64,000 nt of DNA from Turritopsis dohrnii (taxonomy: Eukaryota > Cnidaria > Hydrozoa > Anthoathecata > Oceaniidae): assembly GCA_027922465.2 (NCBI GenBank), contig BQMF02000603.1, forward strand, positions 153,398-217,397, given 5' to 3'. Position 1 is the stretch's first letter; each line of letters starts with the position of its first letter. Positions 1 to 10,740 of this stretch are shown piece by piece. The position numbers were made by a program, and so were the translations under genes. Under the pieces are notes generated by a model. The model had not been told where the DNA came from. It made no database searches and worked only from the letters and a program-made list of their open reading frames with translations.

Positions 1-195
1 GAGCGGCATCAGTTGCACGTCTTTCATTAAGTTCTGTTTTAGTAAGCTTTTCTAATTCTCTTTTTACTCTCTTTCTGCATCCTTTTCTCTTATAACAGCT
101 TTTTGTGCATCAGTAAGGTTAGCTCTATGTTTGCGCTTTCGTTCATTTGCAGTCATAGGAGTTTTTTTCTTATCAGGAACTGTAGAAGATTCCAT
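1..195 (-). pseudogene. Broken fragment of a charged N-terminal region
   Basis: Reading leftward from an ATG at 195, about 43 codons are open and give a very basic and charged peptide rich in Lys, Arg and Glu, followed by a stop. A change of frame near position 65, where a GA dinucleotide repeats, opens a similar charged helical stretch to the window edge. This looks like the start of a Lys/Arg-rich coiled-coil region of the kind seen at the N-terminus of some transposon proteins, but I do not recognise it. The gene would continue beyond the window. Confidence 0.25.
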
Positions 196-1849
196 ACCTA
201 CGCTTTTCAAAATTTATTTATATTTATAGTAATTCTAACCTAAAGCAAAATAGTAATTTTTAGTTGTACAGTATCGTTTAGACAAAAGCATGATCAACAA
301 ATTCCCAAGATGTTTTTACCTTCAGTTTTAGAATAAACAAGAGCAAATAACATCTGTTTAATCTTCCTGTATAAAAAACATTTTCAACATGGCAAGGTAT
401 TCATGTCTATATTTTTAAGTACTACAATTTCTTCATTTCATCTTGGTTTATAATAAAAATGTTTGAGTGATAAAAAGAATTTCGTTACATACTTCGTTTT
501 TAGAAAATATTGATACATGTTACAATGTCATGTCCAGAACGGTCAGACTGTTCCGGACGTGACACAACTTTGATGCAGAAGTTGTAGTCTATTCAAAGTA
601 TATACTTGTAAAAAAATTTAATGTCCAAAATTTCTTTGTTTTCAGTTCCATTTTTCATTGTTTTTTCTTAAGTTTTGGTTTTTTCAGTGTCTAAGTGTTT
701 TTTGTGTCTCCCTGTCTTTTCCCCTGTGTTTCTCTTGTTTCATGCATTCACACTTTCTTTTGTTTCATTCAGTCCCTTAGGTCATTATATTTTATTGCAT
801 TATTATTTTTTACACTTTTGGATTATAGCTTTTTGCATATCTTTTTTCAGTTTTTTTGATCAGTCCTCGCCTAGCTCTCATAGAGTAAGCAAATCAAGTT
901 TTTACTTCAATAATAACAATAATTTTTTTTAATTCAACTTTTCACATCACACCTTTGGATCACAGTTGTTGTACACTGGCTACCTGGTAGGTTTTGCTTT
1001 GTGTTTTTTCTCTTAGCTTGTTTCAGTTTGTTTTTGTTTTTTTTTGTCAATCATATTCAAGTTTAGTTTTTGTTTAATTTGTATTCAGTTTATTTTTGCG
1101 ATTGTAATTTTCCTTTTTCAGTTTGAACATACACACAAGTTACAAACATGTCAGTCTTTTTGTGATCCTACCACAGAAGTTAAGATCAAAGGTTAGATAA
1201 GAACAAAAATAAATACCTGTAACTGTAAATGCATTTAGTTAATTAGAACTTTCAGCAATATCCCCCCTTGCAACCATTAAAATGGCTTCAGAATAAAAAC
1301 TTTGCTATGTGTGCAGTGACTATAAGGATTTGACCAAATTTTCAAACGATCGTTATTCCAGGTCAATTTCCTAACTCTATTATATTTATATAGCAAATGG
1401 ACAACCTTGGTAAGAATATTCAAAAACCACAAAGTTGTTCATTTACCAAACCCCCTTCTCCTTTACAGGTCATACAAAAGGGGCTGTCACGTCCGGAACA
1501 AAACATTTCAACACACCAAGCGTTTCATGACGAAATGGTGATTAAAATAAAAAATTTTATTAAAGCAAATTCAAAACAGTAAAATATAGCCATAGTAGCA
1601 CCTAAAAACAATGGAAATTTCCATTCTAACTCATTTTGAAAAATTGACCTTTGGGTTGACCCTTATCTGGATTGTCCCTATATTTATTATCTATATCAAG
1701 CGTAACTGGAAAATTAAAAATTAATTTGTTTACGTTCTGAACAAATTGGTTGCCATAGTTTGCCCGATTCTGGAAACCAATTTTGATTGGCCAAAAAATT
1801 CACGTCAATCAAAACAATCAAAACAATCAAAATAAATGCGCATTGTATA
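196..1849. other. AT-rich stretch without recognisable genes
   Basis: I see no coding region here that resembles a protein family. The short open frames are T-rich or A-rich and look like chance. The stretch contains the inverted repeat pair at 549-564 and 1485-1500, annotated separately. Confidence 0.5.
526..1500. repeat. Inverted repeat pair, possible short element
   Basis: Bases 549-564 (TGTTCCGGACGTGACA) recur as an exact reverse complement at 1485-1500. The left copy is the right half of an imperfect palindrome, 526-564, whose two arms match with a few changes. A 16-bp exact inverted match about 0.95 kb apart suggests the ends of a small non-autonomous element, but no target duplication is clear. 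Confidence 0.4.
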
Positions 1850-2027
1850 GGTTTCCCGAAAGAAACGTCACACTTAAATTACGTAACATTAAAAAAAGTG
1901 TCTCTCACCTCTACGTGGTTTTACGACGAAAAGGGAAAAAATAAGAAGTATTTAACCGTGAAAAAAAACCAAATATGTCACTCTCTAAAATAAAAGTGCA
2001 CAATCGCGGATTATTATAATAAGATTA
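1850..2027 (+). repeat. Dispersed repeat, copy A
   Basis: This segment matches the reverse complement of 43605-43760. Shared blocks include CACCTCTACGTGGTTTTACG near 1908-1927, a block around CACTCTCTAAAATAAAAGTG near 1980-2000, and the end block GCGGATTATTATAATAAGAT. The order of blocks is kept and the spacing varies by small indels, so this is one dispersed family in opposite orientations. No coding capacity is seen. Confidence 0.6.
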
Positions 2028-2199
2028 AGTAGTTCCTATATTATTGAAATGTTGTTACACAATAGTTAAAAGATGAAAATAATGAAAAAATGATAATTAC
2101 AAATAAACGTATAAAGGTGATACCTTGCATGAAAAGCTATGAGGTACCATAAAATCTGCCTTGACATAGACAAAAAAACAACAACCACAAAAAAAAAAT

Positions 2200-2273
2200 G
2201 CTGTGGTAGTTTAGTGGTAGAACCCCTGTCACGACAGCGTGCAGGTAACCCAGGTTCGAATCCTGGCCATAGC
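2200..2273 (+). tRNA. tRNA-like sequence (pseudogene or SINE head)
   Basis: The ends 2200-2206 (GCTGTGG) and 2267-2273 (CCATAGC) form a 7-bp acceptor stem with one G-T pair. A D-arm (GTTT/GAAC) with an A-box-like sequence and a perfect T-arm (CCAGG-TTCGAAT-CCTGG) with the B box follow. The middle does not fold as a normal 5+7 anticodon arm. It forms CCTG/CAGG and CACG/CGTG stems with a bulged T around an ACAG loop, so no anticodon can be assigned. It is more likely a tRNA pseudogene or the head of a tRNA-derived SINE than a working tRNA. Confidence 0.4.
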
Positions 2274-2403
2274 TTTACTTACCGAAACATACGCACATAA
2301 CAGAAATATATATAGAAAGAATAACAATAAGAAAGAGAATTATTTGCCAAAGGCGTGTTTTTTATAAATTTGTGGTTATAAAAATAACCGTTTAAAATCT
2401 TCT

Positions 2404-3690
2404 TTAGGTGTGCATACTCAAGTGAAGCTGTAGACTTTTTATTTCAGTGCAAAGGGATCTCTTCTTTGATATGTTGGAGGAAATTTTATGTTGCTGGACT
2501 TTATCTTTGGCATAAGAAAATGACCGTACTCGTAGGTATAAAGTCAGCAAATGCTCCAAAAAGTTGAGAAACGATTCTTTATCCAAATGATGTTCCGCAT
2601 CATTGCGAATAGTTTCGAAATTTGACAGCAAATCTGTGTTGGTAATCAAGTCTGATACCATTTGTGATATGTCAAATCTTTTCACAAAACCAACATCACA
2701 ATAACCCTTAAAATAACTTTCAACAACACTAAACATATTTACAACTTCCTCTTTGACATTCCACAAACCTCCTATATTTCTAGATATTTATCAAAGTCTG
2801 ATCACTGCCACTTTCTCCACTATCTACCTTCCCAGCCATCAACAAAGCTAATCTCGTTTGACTGAACTCTGAATTCCAACTCTTTGACCTCCTAATCCTC
2901 CGACTGAAAGTGGAAAATACATAGCCCCCTAAATAAGCAACAATATCCTTTTCTTTCTGACTTAAAGCAGATTTTTTAGATATCGACACATTATCACAAT
3001 CAACATACCCAGAAGATAAAAAAGGCAAGAATATGGTCTGCTAAAACAAGTCCAACAGCCAAAGCAGCATCCCGACTCAAAGTAGGAAACATTTCATCAA
3101 ACCGTGAAAACACACAATTACAGAATGTAGGATAAAATTTATCTCCATTGCCATCACACTCAAAATCAAAAATAATTTCTTTCACGACAGAATAAGATTT
3201 TGAAACATCCTCATCAGAGCAAACCCAAACCTCAAGTTCAGCCAATACCTCATCTGCCTGACAAAAATCAACTCTCAACTTATCTACACTCTTTCCTAAT
3301 AATCTTCCAAAACACCCCACATCGACAAGCCTACCATCAAATTTTTTATGTTTTGGAACTTCTGATGTTTGTTGGTGAAATTCATCTGGATGCTTAGCCT
3401 TTACATGCCTCGAAATACCACTTTTTGACTTGCAAATCTTTTCTCAAAAAGAGCATTTAAGAACTTCCTTGATGTCTTCTTCCATCTTCAGCAACGCTTG
3501 GTTGAGATCCTCATCAAATAACGTGTCTTGGTCTATCACCCCTTCTTCAATTGCTTCTAATAAAGCGTCTACATCTTCAAAAACACCAACACCAAGGACT
3601 TCAACTGGTTCGTTCATAGCCATTTTGAGTAATCTATCATCCTTCACTCGGGCCGTCTGATAATATTGAACATTTGCCCCAGGCAACAAC
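2404..3690 (-). pseudogene. Decayed zinc-finger protein, likely transposon-associated
   Basis: Four consecutive leftward open segments (3689-3444, 3440-3000, 3028-2780, 2766-2404) read as one protein of roughly 420 residues. The first segment is acidic and helical. It runs into a C2H2 finger whose second cysteine position is a TGA stop (3444-3446), followed by the motif SGISRHVKAKHP with the two histidines. The next part has a motif IVAYLGGYV, similar to helical segments near the C-terminus of some DNA-transposon proteins. The C-terminus is rich in Lys and Arg. One nonsense codon and two frame changes (near 3020 and 2775) make it a pseudogene. The family is multi-copy in style, but I cannot name it. 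Confidence 0.55.
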
Positions 3691-3764
3691 AGAATTCATA
3701 AATAGACGGCCCAAGACACCAGACTAGCGTTTTTTTCTTTTGACTATGTGTAAACGCACTCTAA

Positions 3765-3811
3765 GACTGCAGTTTACATGAGAGCCGTAGTGAACTCAAA
3801 CCGGTTTGAAA
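3765..3811 (+). repeat. Harbinger left terminal inverted repeat
   Basis: The sequence from GTTTACATGAGAGCC through CAAACCGGTTTGAAA matches the reverse complement of 8160-8199 without mismatch over about 39 bp. The outer seven or eight bases match imperfectly. Confidence 0.85.
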
Positions 3812-3891
3812 ATTTCAATCCTCCCGTTACGAGTTTCGATACGGGTAATTATTTCACTACGGCTCCTGGTCAAACCTTCAGCGCTGTTTAC

Positions 3892-3990
3892 ATGATAACG
3901 GCCGTACTGAAATTTTACCCGTGATGATTTCAAACCTACTTGAGAAGTAGGTTTGAAATTTCGATACGGCATTTGAAACTCCATGTAAAC
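3892..3990. repeat. Subterminal palindromes inside the Harbinger left end
   Basis: The terminal motif GTTTACATG recurs at about 3893 and, inverted, as CATGTAAAC at about 3982. Between them, 3928-3958 is a perfect palindrome: two 14-base arms around a GAG loop. A further CATGTAAAC lies near 8124 at the other end. Subterminal copies of a terminal motif are typical binding sites for transposase or its Myb helper, which is an inference here. Confidence 0.6.
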
Positions 3991-4167
3991 AGGAGCACCC
4001 GTATCGAAATTTAATTGACATGCTGCTGTTGACGGAAACGCATGCGCTGTAGCAACAAGAAAATCGTTTATAATGGTAGCTGCAGCATATGCTATTCCTT
4101 TCTCGTGAACATTTTCAGTAGTAATCAGTAGTTGTCAATCGTTTTGCACGTTTATTTTAAATCAAAC

Positions 4168-5553
4168 ATGTCAAGTGGAGGTGCCGATTTTAATCCAGTT
4201 AAAAGATCTGCGAAAAGAAGACGATTGGGAGTAGGGTATGACTGTTTCATGTTTATTTTATTTATAACTCCACAATGTTTCATAAAGGGCATTAAGCACT
4301 GCAATATCTTAAGAGTTTGTAATGTATGTGAATGTATATACATGTTCAGCATTATCTATTTCAGTTAGGGTTTTAAAATTCATTATAAGAAATATGCAAA
4401 CAGTTTGGATAAGCACATATTTGTTTATAATTTTTAATTTATTGATTAATTTTATTTCAGAGGAACTTCTGTATCAGCATTAATGAAGTCAATTGCAACA
4501 ACACCGACTGATGATGAGGATGATTTACAGACTGAAGAGATAGAACCCCAGTCCCTCCTTGACACACCATCAGAATTTTACAGTCGTGCAGAAAACCAAT
4601 TAACAACAATTAATGTAAATGATTTGCATGAAGAGCCATCATCACCATCACCAGAAGAACAACCCTCTTCATCATCAAAAACTGATACAAGTAAGAGATG
4701 GAAGTGGACTGACGAAATGGTCGAATCGTTGCTGCTAAACCTTGCCGAATATAAGGCATCAAAAACATTTGAAGGGATAGATTTTGAAGCAGATTTAGTA
4801 GCAACGTACACTGATTTAAGACGTATGATGGCAACTATGTACACTGTCACAGACTTTGGTCCAGAAAAGATACCTGTACGAGATGTTACGAATATGGACA
4901 AAGACGTTATAAGAAAATATAAAAGCAAAGTTGATAAACTTGAAAAACTGAAAAAGGAAGGATACCTTCGTATCAAAAACAAAGTTAGGGAATTAAGACG
5001 AGGGTACAAAATGGCAGTAGACAAGGGAACAAGATCTGGTTCTGGGCGTCTTGTCAAAGATAATTTTGAAATGCTGCAAGACATTTGGGGCGGTTGCCCT
5101 GCAGTAACTTCTTTGCCAAATGCTATTGTGTCTGTTGTTGAACCACCAGATGAAATTGAAGGGAATGATGGTGACGAAGAGGACGACAATGAAGAAGCAG
5201 CCCCAGAAGTCATTGACAAAAATAAGCGAAAAAATTTAAAACAAAAGTTGTCATCGTATCAACGTGATATGATGCTTTTTGATATGGGACAAGAAGAACT
5301 AAAACTAAAAAAACAAGCCACAGAAATGATGAGAGAGTCTCTTCAACAAACGGAAACCACAATAGCCAACATGAACGATTCAATGGTGTCTATTGGCAAC
5401 AGCATTAAGGAGGGACTGGGGCTAATTGCAAATGCATTGATGCAGTGCCAGCAGCAACCACAATATCCAATGTTCCAGCCAAACGCGCAAATGTACACGT
5501 TGCAGCCAAATTTTTTCACCCCTCCTCAAACTCCAAGGAGTACGAATGACTAA
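4168..5553 (+). CDS. Harbinger Myb/SANT-like DNA-binding protein
   Basis: This is the second protein of PIF/Harbinger elements, which binds subterminal DNA and assists the nuclease. The start is the ATG at 4168. Exon 1 (4168-4235) ends at a GT donor and exon 2 begins after TTTATTTCAG at 4461; the phases fit and the joined reading frame is open, giving about 386 residues. The N-terminus has a basic cluster KRSAKRRR. A Myb/SANT-like trihelix follows, with the tryptophan-led motif KWTDEMVESLLLNL at about residue 100 and RIKNKVRELRRGYK further on. An acidic stretch, a probable coiled coil and a Gln/Pro-rich tail complete it. No stop or frame change is seen, unlike the partner nuclease, so this copy of the helper gene could still be functional. 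Confidence 0.8.
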
Positions 5554-6011
5554 TTAACAAATAATTAAACTGTTGTTTTGTAAGTATTATAGTATCTATC
5601 TTCTGTCAACATTATTTTTTCCTTAGCTCATGTGTATATACTTTACTGAAGACATGTTGTGTTCATGATTACAATTATTGACATCTGCCAAGATCAATCT
5701 CTCATTCCTAAAGTATCCAGGAGGAACTAATATGCCAGGAAGTTTTCTAAAGGTCCCCTTATATTTCAATCATACGTTATTTTTTACGGAGAAGTGTCCG
5801 TTATGAATGAATATAACCTTGGTAACTGTTGAAACGTTTCTTCAATTAAAAAATTTAATTTCAATTCAAAACCAGTTCAGTATATTTTACCAGAAAAAGT
5901 CTCGCGTGGATAACTCGAGCCCCCACGGGACCGAGAAAATAGTTCGACTTATCAAATGTTCGAGTTATCGGGGGTGTTTTATGAGAAAGTATTGGTGAAG
6001 GGGAATTCGAA

Positions 6012-6041
6012 ATTGGTTCGAGTTATCGGGATTCTACTGTA
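6012..6041 (-). repeat. Pogo/Tigger-like element end
   Basis: Read leftward from 6041 the sequence begins TA-CAGTAGAATCCCGATAACT, which resembles the CAGTAG...GATAACTCGAA termini of pogo/Tigger elements beside a TA target. Related ATAACTCGAG-type sequence lies upstream at 5905-5985. No matching second end is obvious. It lies inside the Harbinger element, between its two genes. Confidence 0.4.
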
Positions 6042-6454
6042 CTTTCAATTCGCATGTCCGCCCTTGTCGTGGGAACTTCCGTCGGTAAAATGGACAAAAA
6101 ATCAAACTCGAAACGTTTTCCCCGTTAATTACCTCGAGTGGATATGATTTCGCGGTCGTTTCGTTGTCATTATTCTTGACTTATTTGGGCCGAGAGAAAA
6201 TGTTTTTTCGACCAGTCCGCATTTTTGGATACCCGTTGTTACAAAATTGATAACTTGAAATTGATTCAAATGTAATGTTTACTAATTATAATTGCCAAAA
6301 ACTGAACAAAAAATGTGTTCTATCACCTATGCTAAATTATTATTTTGAGTCAAATTATTTTTTTGACTTCCGTGCCTTGTTGGTTAGTTTATGGTAGTGA
6401 CAAAGAATGCATCAAAATTTGGAGTAAAGTTATTCAAAAGTAAACACAAGTACC

Positions 6455-6569
6455 AACCAAACTATTTACAAAAATAAACACAATACAACCAAACTATTTA
6501 CAAAAATAAACACAATACAACCAAACTATTTACAAAAATAAACACAATACAACCAAACTATTTACAAAC
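6455..6569 (+). repeat. 32-bp tandem repeat, about 3.6 copies
   Basis: The unit AACCAAACTATTTACAAAAA plus 12 more bases repeats head to tail almost without change just downstream of the Harbinger nuclease stop codon. The near identity of the copies suggests recent expansion. Confidence 0.85.
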
Positions 6570-6583
6570 ACTAGCAGAAAGCA

Positions 6584-8008
6584 CTAACAGTCTTTGTTTG
6601 TTTTATCAAACAAATATTCTTTTACAGCTTCACGAACAGCCTTACCACGCTGTGTGTTGTAGGACTGCAAGTGGTATAGGTTGTTGTGATGTTGACAGTC
6701 CTGGCAACGCTGTTCATTCAACATTTCCATTTGAACAACGTTTGGCTGCATATCTATCTTGTTGACTTCACAAAAATTGTGTAACACAAAGCATGTATAA
6801 ATCATTTCAATGGCAAAATCCAGATCGACATCTAAACTTCGGTTTAAGATCCTCCATCTTCCTTTCAAACGACCAAACGCACATTCAATTTGATTTCGAA
6901 CATGTCGTAGATGGTTATTAAAGCATACTTCTTTTGGTGAATTGCATGTTGAAAATTCTTTAATAACATTTGGTAGCAATGGGTAAGCAGGATCTCCAAT
7001 CAGAAGTGGAGGTACAACAGCCAAACCTGGTACAAGTTCTTGAACACATGCAGGAAAATTACCAGAAACAAACTTTTTTGCCACAACACTGTTTGTAAAA
7101 ACTCTAGCATCATGAACACTACCTGGCCACTTTATTTCTACATCAATGAAGTATCCTTTCTCATCACAGATAGCTTGACAGTTAAGAGAATACTTCATCT
7201 TGTAACAGAAATAATCATGAGGGTTTTCTGATGGCTTTTTAATTGGTATATGAGTTCCATCTATGCATCCGATGACTTGATCCGATGACTCCGATGGGGA
7301 AAATTGAATTTGTTTTCAAAATTACTTCACGAATTTCTTCTTCTGTTGATGGAAATCTGATCAGTTGAGGTCCTAAAACAGCATTAATTGCACGACACAC
7401 TGTGCGTAGTGTACAAGATAATGTCGCCAGCGAAACACCAAAAGTGTTACACGTCATACGTAACGACCCTTGGTCTTTTAGGTAATAAAGAACCATTGCT
7501 ACTTTCTTTTCTGCAGAAATAGTGTCAGTACGAAATGATTCTTCATTGGGCTCTACCATAACTCGAATTGAATCTACCAGCTTCTTAAAAGTAGTACAGT
7601 CCATACGTAAGTTCTTGGACCATTCATGTTCTGGTAATTTCCCAGACAACAAATTTTGCCACCACATATCGGTCCGACCAGGATTCACCCAAAACTTTCT
7701 TTTCTTCCATTAGAATTCCTGAAACAAAATGTCATTATATATGTTAATAGATTGTATATGTTGTGGGTAATATCCATCAGAAAACAAAGAATGTTGTTGG
7801 CTTACCTTTTCGAAATATGCTTGAGATTTCTCATTAATTTGTTTTGGTCATGAACCATATTTTGAAGCAATTCTCGCTGTTGGTTTCGTAGACGTAACAA
7901 ACTTATCATATTTGTAACGTATAAAGTTGTTGCTGAGCCAACTGAACTAATCAATTGAGCTATCATAAAAATAATATTTCGTATAACTTGCTGTCTTGAA
8001 GGCGCCAT
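6584..8008 (-). pseudogene. Harbinger DDE nuclease (transposase), frameshifted
   Basis: Two leftward segments carry a PIF/Harbinger nuclease (DDE_Tnp_4 type). The first (about 7717-7239) has the N-terminal helical region with the motif FGVSLATLSCTLRTVC, followed by the start of the catalytic core. The second (7198-6584) carries the second catalytic Asp in IGDPAYPLL and the motif [18 protein letters not shown] with the catalytic Glu, then a C-terminal tail. The first catalytic region, around GCIDGTHIP, falls in another frame because of a short imperfect duplication of GATGACTCCGAT/GACTTGATCCGAT near 7265-7290. A possible 5' exon (8008-7807) encodes a hydrophobic then Lys/Arg-rich peptide and ends at GGTAAG; an acceptor TTTCAG lies near 7718, but the phases do not join cleanly. 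The copy is very likely inactive. Confidence 0.75.
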
Positions 8009-8159
8009 GATGGAACTGAATGAATCTTCGTAGAGAAGAGAGCTAGAAACTAGTAAATCTATTGTTTCAATTTTTTACTCGTCAAAACTCGTCGAAACTC
8101 GCCAAGACCGTATCGAAATTTCTCATGTAAACAGATAGCCGATTTCAAACAGCTTAAAA

Positions 8160-8200
8160 TTTCAAACCGGTTTGAGTTCACTACGGCTCTCATGTAAACG
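8160..8200 (-). repeat. Harbinger right terminal inverted repeat (main part)
   Basis: Reverse complement of 3772-3811. Its last bases TAAACG (8195-8200) are duplicated at 11644-11649 by the insertion of the next element, and the last five bases of the terminus are at 11650-11654. Confidence 0.85.
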
Positions 8201-8420
8201 TACGGAAGCCGAGAAGGGCAAAAAATGTTTGCTTTTTTTAAGGAAAATGTTCGTTTTTCAAGGGGAAATGTTTGTTTTTTTTTGGAAAATGTTCGTTTTT
8301 CACGGGGAAATGTTCGTTATATAATGGAAACTGTTTGTTTTTTTTTGGGAAAATGTTTGTTTTTTGGGTGAAAATGTCATTTTTTTTTGGAAAATGTTTG
8401 TTTTGTTTGTGGGGGGACAT
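8201..8420 (+). repeat. Left terminal repeat with internal short repeats
   Basis: After the terminal 20 bases this end consists of degenerate units of about 20-25 bp alternating GGAAAATGTTTGTTTTT and GGGGAAATGTTCGTTTTT. The other end (11490-11643) has the same composition on the opposite strand. Confidence 0.75.
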
Positions 8421-9959
8421 GCTCTCAATATGGACCCTGAGAGGCTCAGGAAATGGGACTTTGTATGCAGGTCTCTCTTTTAGTTCCTTTTCTACTGTGT
8501 AAAATGCTTTTGTATTTTATATCAAGTTCGTATTTGTATTTTGGCAAAATAGCTGATGTGTCAACTGTGAAGTAAGTAGTAACGGACAGTTTGTACTTCC
8601 TTGGGGAATCCACCCTGTGTGGTTTTCTCGTCCTCCACTCGGAAGTCGTTAACTAGGTTAGCTTACCGCCAGAGATACATAATGCATTGCTCTAACTTGC
8701 CCAAACCACAGGCCAGTGTGTGGTCAGTCAATGGCTCCAAATGGGCTAGATACACTGCATTGAAAGTGCACATGAGTGGAGTTGAGAGTTCCAGAGTTCT
8801 TCGGCCGAGAATAAAACCCGAACCGCACTGGCGAAAACTCTCTGTGTCATTCACATCACCATCGCCACTCTGTCTAGCAAAGACGCCGAAGTGTATAAAG
8901 CACTTCTGTTCACAGGAACATACTAGCAGATAGAGAATGCAAGATGAAATACAAAACGTTTCTTCTAATTTTTATTTTATTTCTGTACAAAAACAGCATT
9001 AATTCAACAACGTTTTCCATCAAGGTTTTGTACACCCACAAAGCACTATCCATGTCTCTGGAAAAGGTAATGCAAGAAGTTGCATGATATGGTCAAAATA
9101 CTGAAAGTATATATCATCGGAGTCGTTATCAAGCTCCTCACTCGCTTGTGAAGAGTATACATGTTCTGTAACCAGTTCAATGTCGGCATTATTGGATTTC
9201 TGCGAAAGCAAGAAATACTTTAAAACCGGCTTTGTTTTTCTTTTTTTTTTTTTTTTTTTCTGATGTCCAAACCTAGCGGTTTTTTGAAATTTCGTGTGTG
9301 CGCTTACATGAAACTTACGCTTACCACGCATGTGAGGGTAGAAACCATTTTAAATTTTTTAAAGTTTCTTGAAAATGATAGATATGGGTATCTGAAGATA
9401 AAAAAAGAATTTTCATAGAAGAAACTTATAATTATCTTGAACTGTGATCATTCTTTTCTGATTAAAAAGAAGTTTTCAACGTTTTGTAAACAGAAGAGTC
9501 AAAAAGAAAAAGGTAGCTATTTGTTTGTTTTTATAGAGAAATGTTTTGATATTCTTTAAGCCTGTCTAAATTCAAAACATCTTCGTTTGTTTTGTATATG
9601 AGCTGTTACGCTTTTAAGCTCTGGATACTTTGGCTCAGCTTAGTTTCCTCTTCAGCTCCAACATAGAAAATTTGTGTCTACCCTGCACCGCTTACTTGTT
9701 TTATTGTTTGATCAGTTTTTAAGTTATACTGTCAATGTCCCTTATTACGAGTGACTAATCACAATAGCAAATTAAAACATCTGTAAAACAACTGTCTGTA
9801 AATTCAAAAGATACATCATGTAACAATACAAAACTTTCCTTTCAGTTACAATATATAATTATGTTATGTGTGTGCTTTAGAACATATATAAGTATTATAT
9901 ATAACTGTTAATGATCAAAATTATTGTTTACTTTTTGTGTTTGAAATATTGATAATTCC
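8421..9959. other. Transposon interior without recognisable genes
   Basis: Short open frames occur on both strands (8601-8933 plus, 9020-9331 minus), the latter with a Lys-rich run over a poly-T tract. Neither resembles a known family, and I do not support them as genes. Confidence 0.4.
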
Positions 9960-10700
9960 ATTTGTAATTAAGAAGATTGACGGTACATATCAAATGCTTA
10001 AAGAACATGATTTACATACGTAATCACTGAATATCTGAAAAAATCAATATAAACTTATTATTTCGTACCCCCAAAATAAAGAATGTTTTATGTCATTCAG
10101 ATGTAGTTAAGTTTATCAGTGGTGTATATACGTATACAATAAAGTTTCGCATAGTGTCAACTATATTTTCGCAATGCCCTTGGGTGCATATGAAATCAGA
10201 GATGCAATGTTATGTCGTAAAAATCATTCAACCTTTTTTTGAATTTCTTCAAGAATTTTTATATACAGATCAAGAATGTTTGTAAGTGCTTTCCGTATTA
10301 CTAATCAAAACAAACTACAACAGTTATAATGTTGGTTTTGGTCTATGTGGATGTATTTTGCATGGCCAAAATCTGCATGCATTTTTGTGCTTGTAATTTA
10401 GGAAGTCTGCTAGGAAGATTGACACCAAGTATCAAATTCAGAAATTCAGAACTTTTACAGTTTATGAGTTACGTGCATATACATTGTGATATCTGAAAGG
10501 ATCAATATATCTTTGATATTATTTCTTATCAACAAAATAAAGAATATTTAATGTCATTCAGATGCAATCCAGTTTATTAGCAGTATACTATAAGTCTCTC
10601 ATAGTGTCACTTATCTTTTGACAATGTCCTAGGGATTATATACATTAGAAATGTGATTTTTTATTTTGGAAATCACATAACCTTTTTCAAATATGTCATA
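9960..10700 (+). repeat. Diverged tandem duplication
   Basis: A segment of about 290 bp from 9960 is repeated from about 10400. Matching blocks in the same order include AGATTGAC..TATCAAA, TATCTGAAA..ATCAATATA, AATAAAGAATGTTTTATGTCATTCAGATG and CATAGTGTCA. The offset drifts from about 442 to 471 bp, so the copies are old and carry indels. No coding function is seen. Confidence 0.65.
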
Positions 10701-10740
10701 TGCTTTTTCTTTCATATTTCAGCAGAAATCCTTTTGCCTG

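Noticed and set aside
4578..5219. 213-codon Ser-rich minus-strand frame
   Set aside because: Antisense shadow of the Harbinger Myb-like gene, which has a clear domain and intron structure.
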